Made by a program: the position numbers and the translations under genes. Positions 5,929 through 5,933 of a stretch of 5,933 bases of DNA are shown here, piece by piece. The DNA is from an uncultured Rhizobiaceae group bacterium (lineage in GTDB: Bacteria; Pseudomonadota; Alphaproteobacteria; Rhizobiales; Rhizobiaceae): positions 1-5,933 of the forward strand of contig CALLHT010000110.1 in NCBI GenBank assembly GCA_938009335.1, written 5' to 3'. Position 1 is the first letter of the stretch; each line of letters opens with the position of its first letter. The notes below the pieces were generated by a model. The model had not been told where the DNA came from. It did no database searches and saw nothing but the letters and a program-made list of their open reading frames with translations.

Positions 5929-5933
5929 ATGTT
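5929..5933 (+). CDS. Start of an unidentified downstream gene (runs off right edge)
   Basis: Only ATG plus two bases (TT, so Phe or Leu as residue 2) is visible. The evidence is positional: a strong ribosome binding site at the correct distance and a candidate promoter upstream. The product cannot be identified. The second residue does not fit the usual alphaproteobacterial ParB start (Met-Ser or similar), which is the gene I would otherwise expect after holA in this gene order. Confidence 0.5.

Overview
The window is a run of ordinary bacterial chromosome carrying housekeeping genes. The consecutive leuS, lptE and holA genes, a response regulator beginning MATRTILLVDDDDD, and a short YkuD-fold protein with a TEGC active-site motif together suggest an alphaproteobacterium, most likely of the Hyphomicrobiales (Rhizobiales). 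Base composition looks moderate rather than GC-rich, which would fit a marine or reduced-GC member. This placement is inferred from remembered gene order and protein character, not from a search.

Layout. Positions 1-209 (minus strand) hold the first 69 codons of a two-component response regulator that runs off the left edge. A 160-bp divergent spacer (210-369) contains an 18-bp near-perfect palindrome and a separate 10-bp-stem inverted repeat. A small YkuD-type L,D-transpeptidase-like gene (370-888, plus) starts with TTG and converges, with a 7-bp gap, on yggS (896-1549, minus), a PLP-homeostasis protein. A 112-bp divergent spacer (1550-1661) separates yggS from leuS. Then leuS (1662-4253), lptE (4240-4776) and holA (4776-5822) form a tightly overlapping plus-strand operon. 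A bulged hairpin after holA looks like an intrinsic terminator. It is followed by a TTGACC -35-like element, a strong Shine-Dalgarno sequence and the first five bases of another gene at 5929.

How the genes relate. LeuRS charges leucine tRNA, LptE helps insert lipopolysaccharide at the outer membrane, and HolA (delta) loads the replicative sliding clamp. They share no pathway, so the operon is best read as a co-transcribed housekeeping cluster with translational coupling at both junctions. The YkuD-like protein and LptE both bear on the cell envelope, and the regulator may too if it is of the CenR type, but that link is speculative.

I see no mobile element, CRISPR array, tRNA, rRNA, phage gene or defence system, and no clearly undescribed system. 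The most interesting signals are non-coding: the palindrome and hairpin in the divergent spacer, a compact hairpin inside the 3' end of the YkuD gene where two genes converge, and the terminator/promoter overlap after holA.
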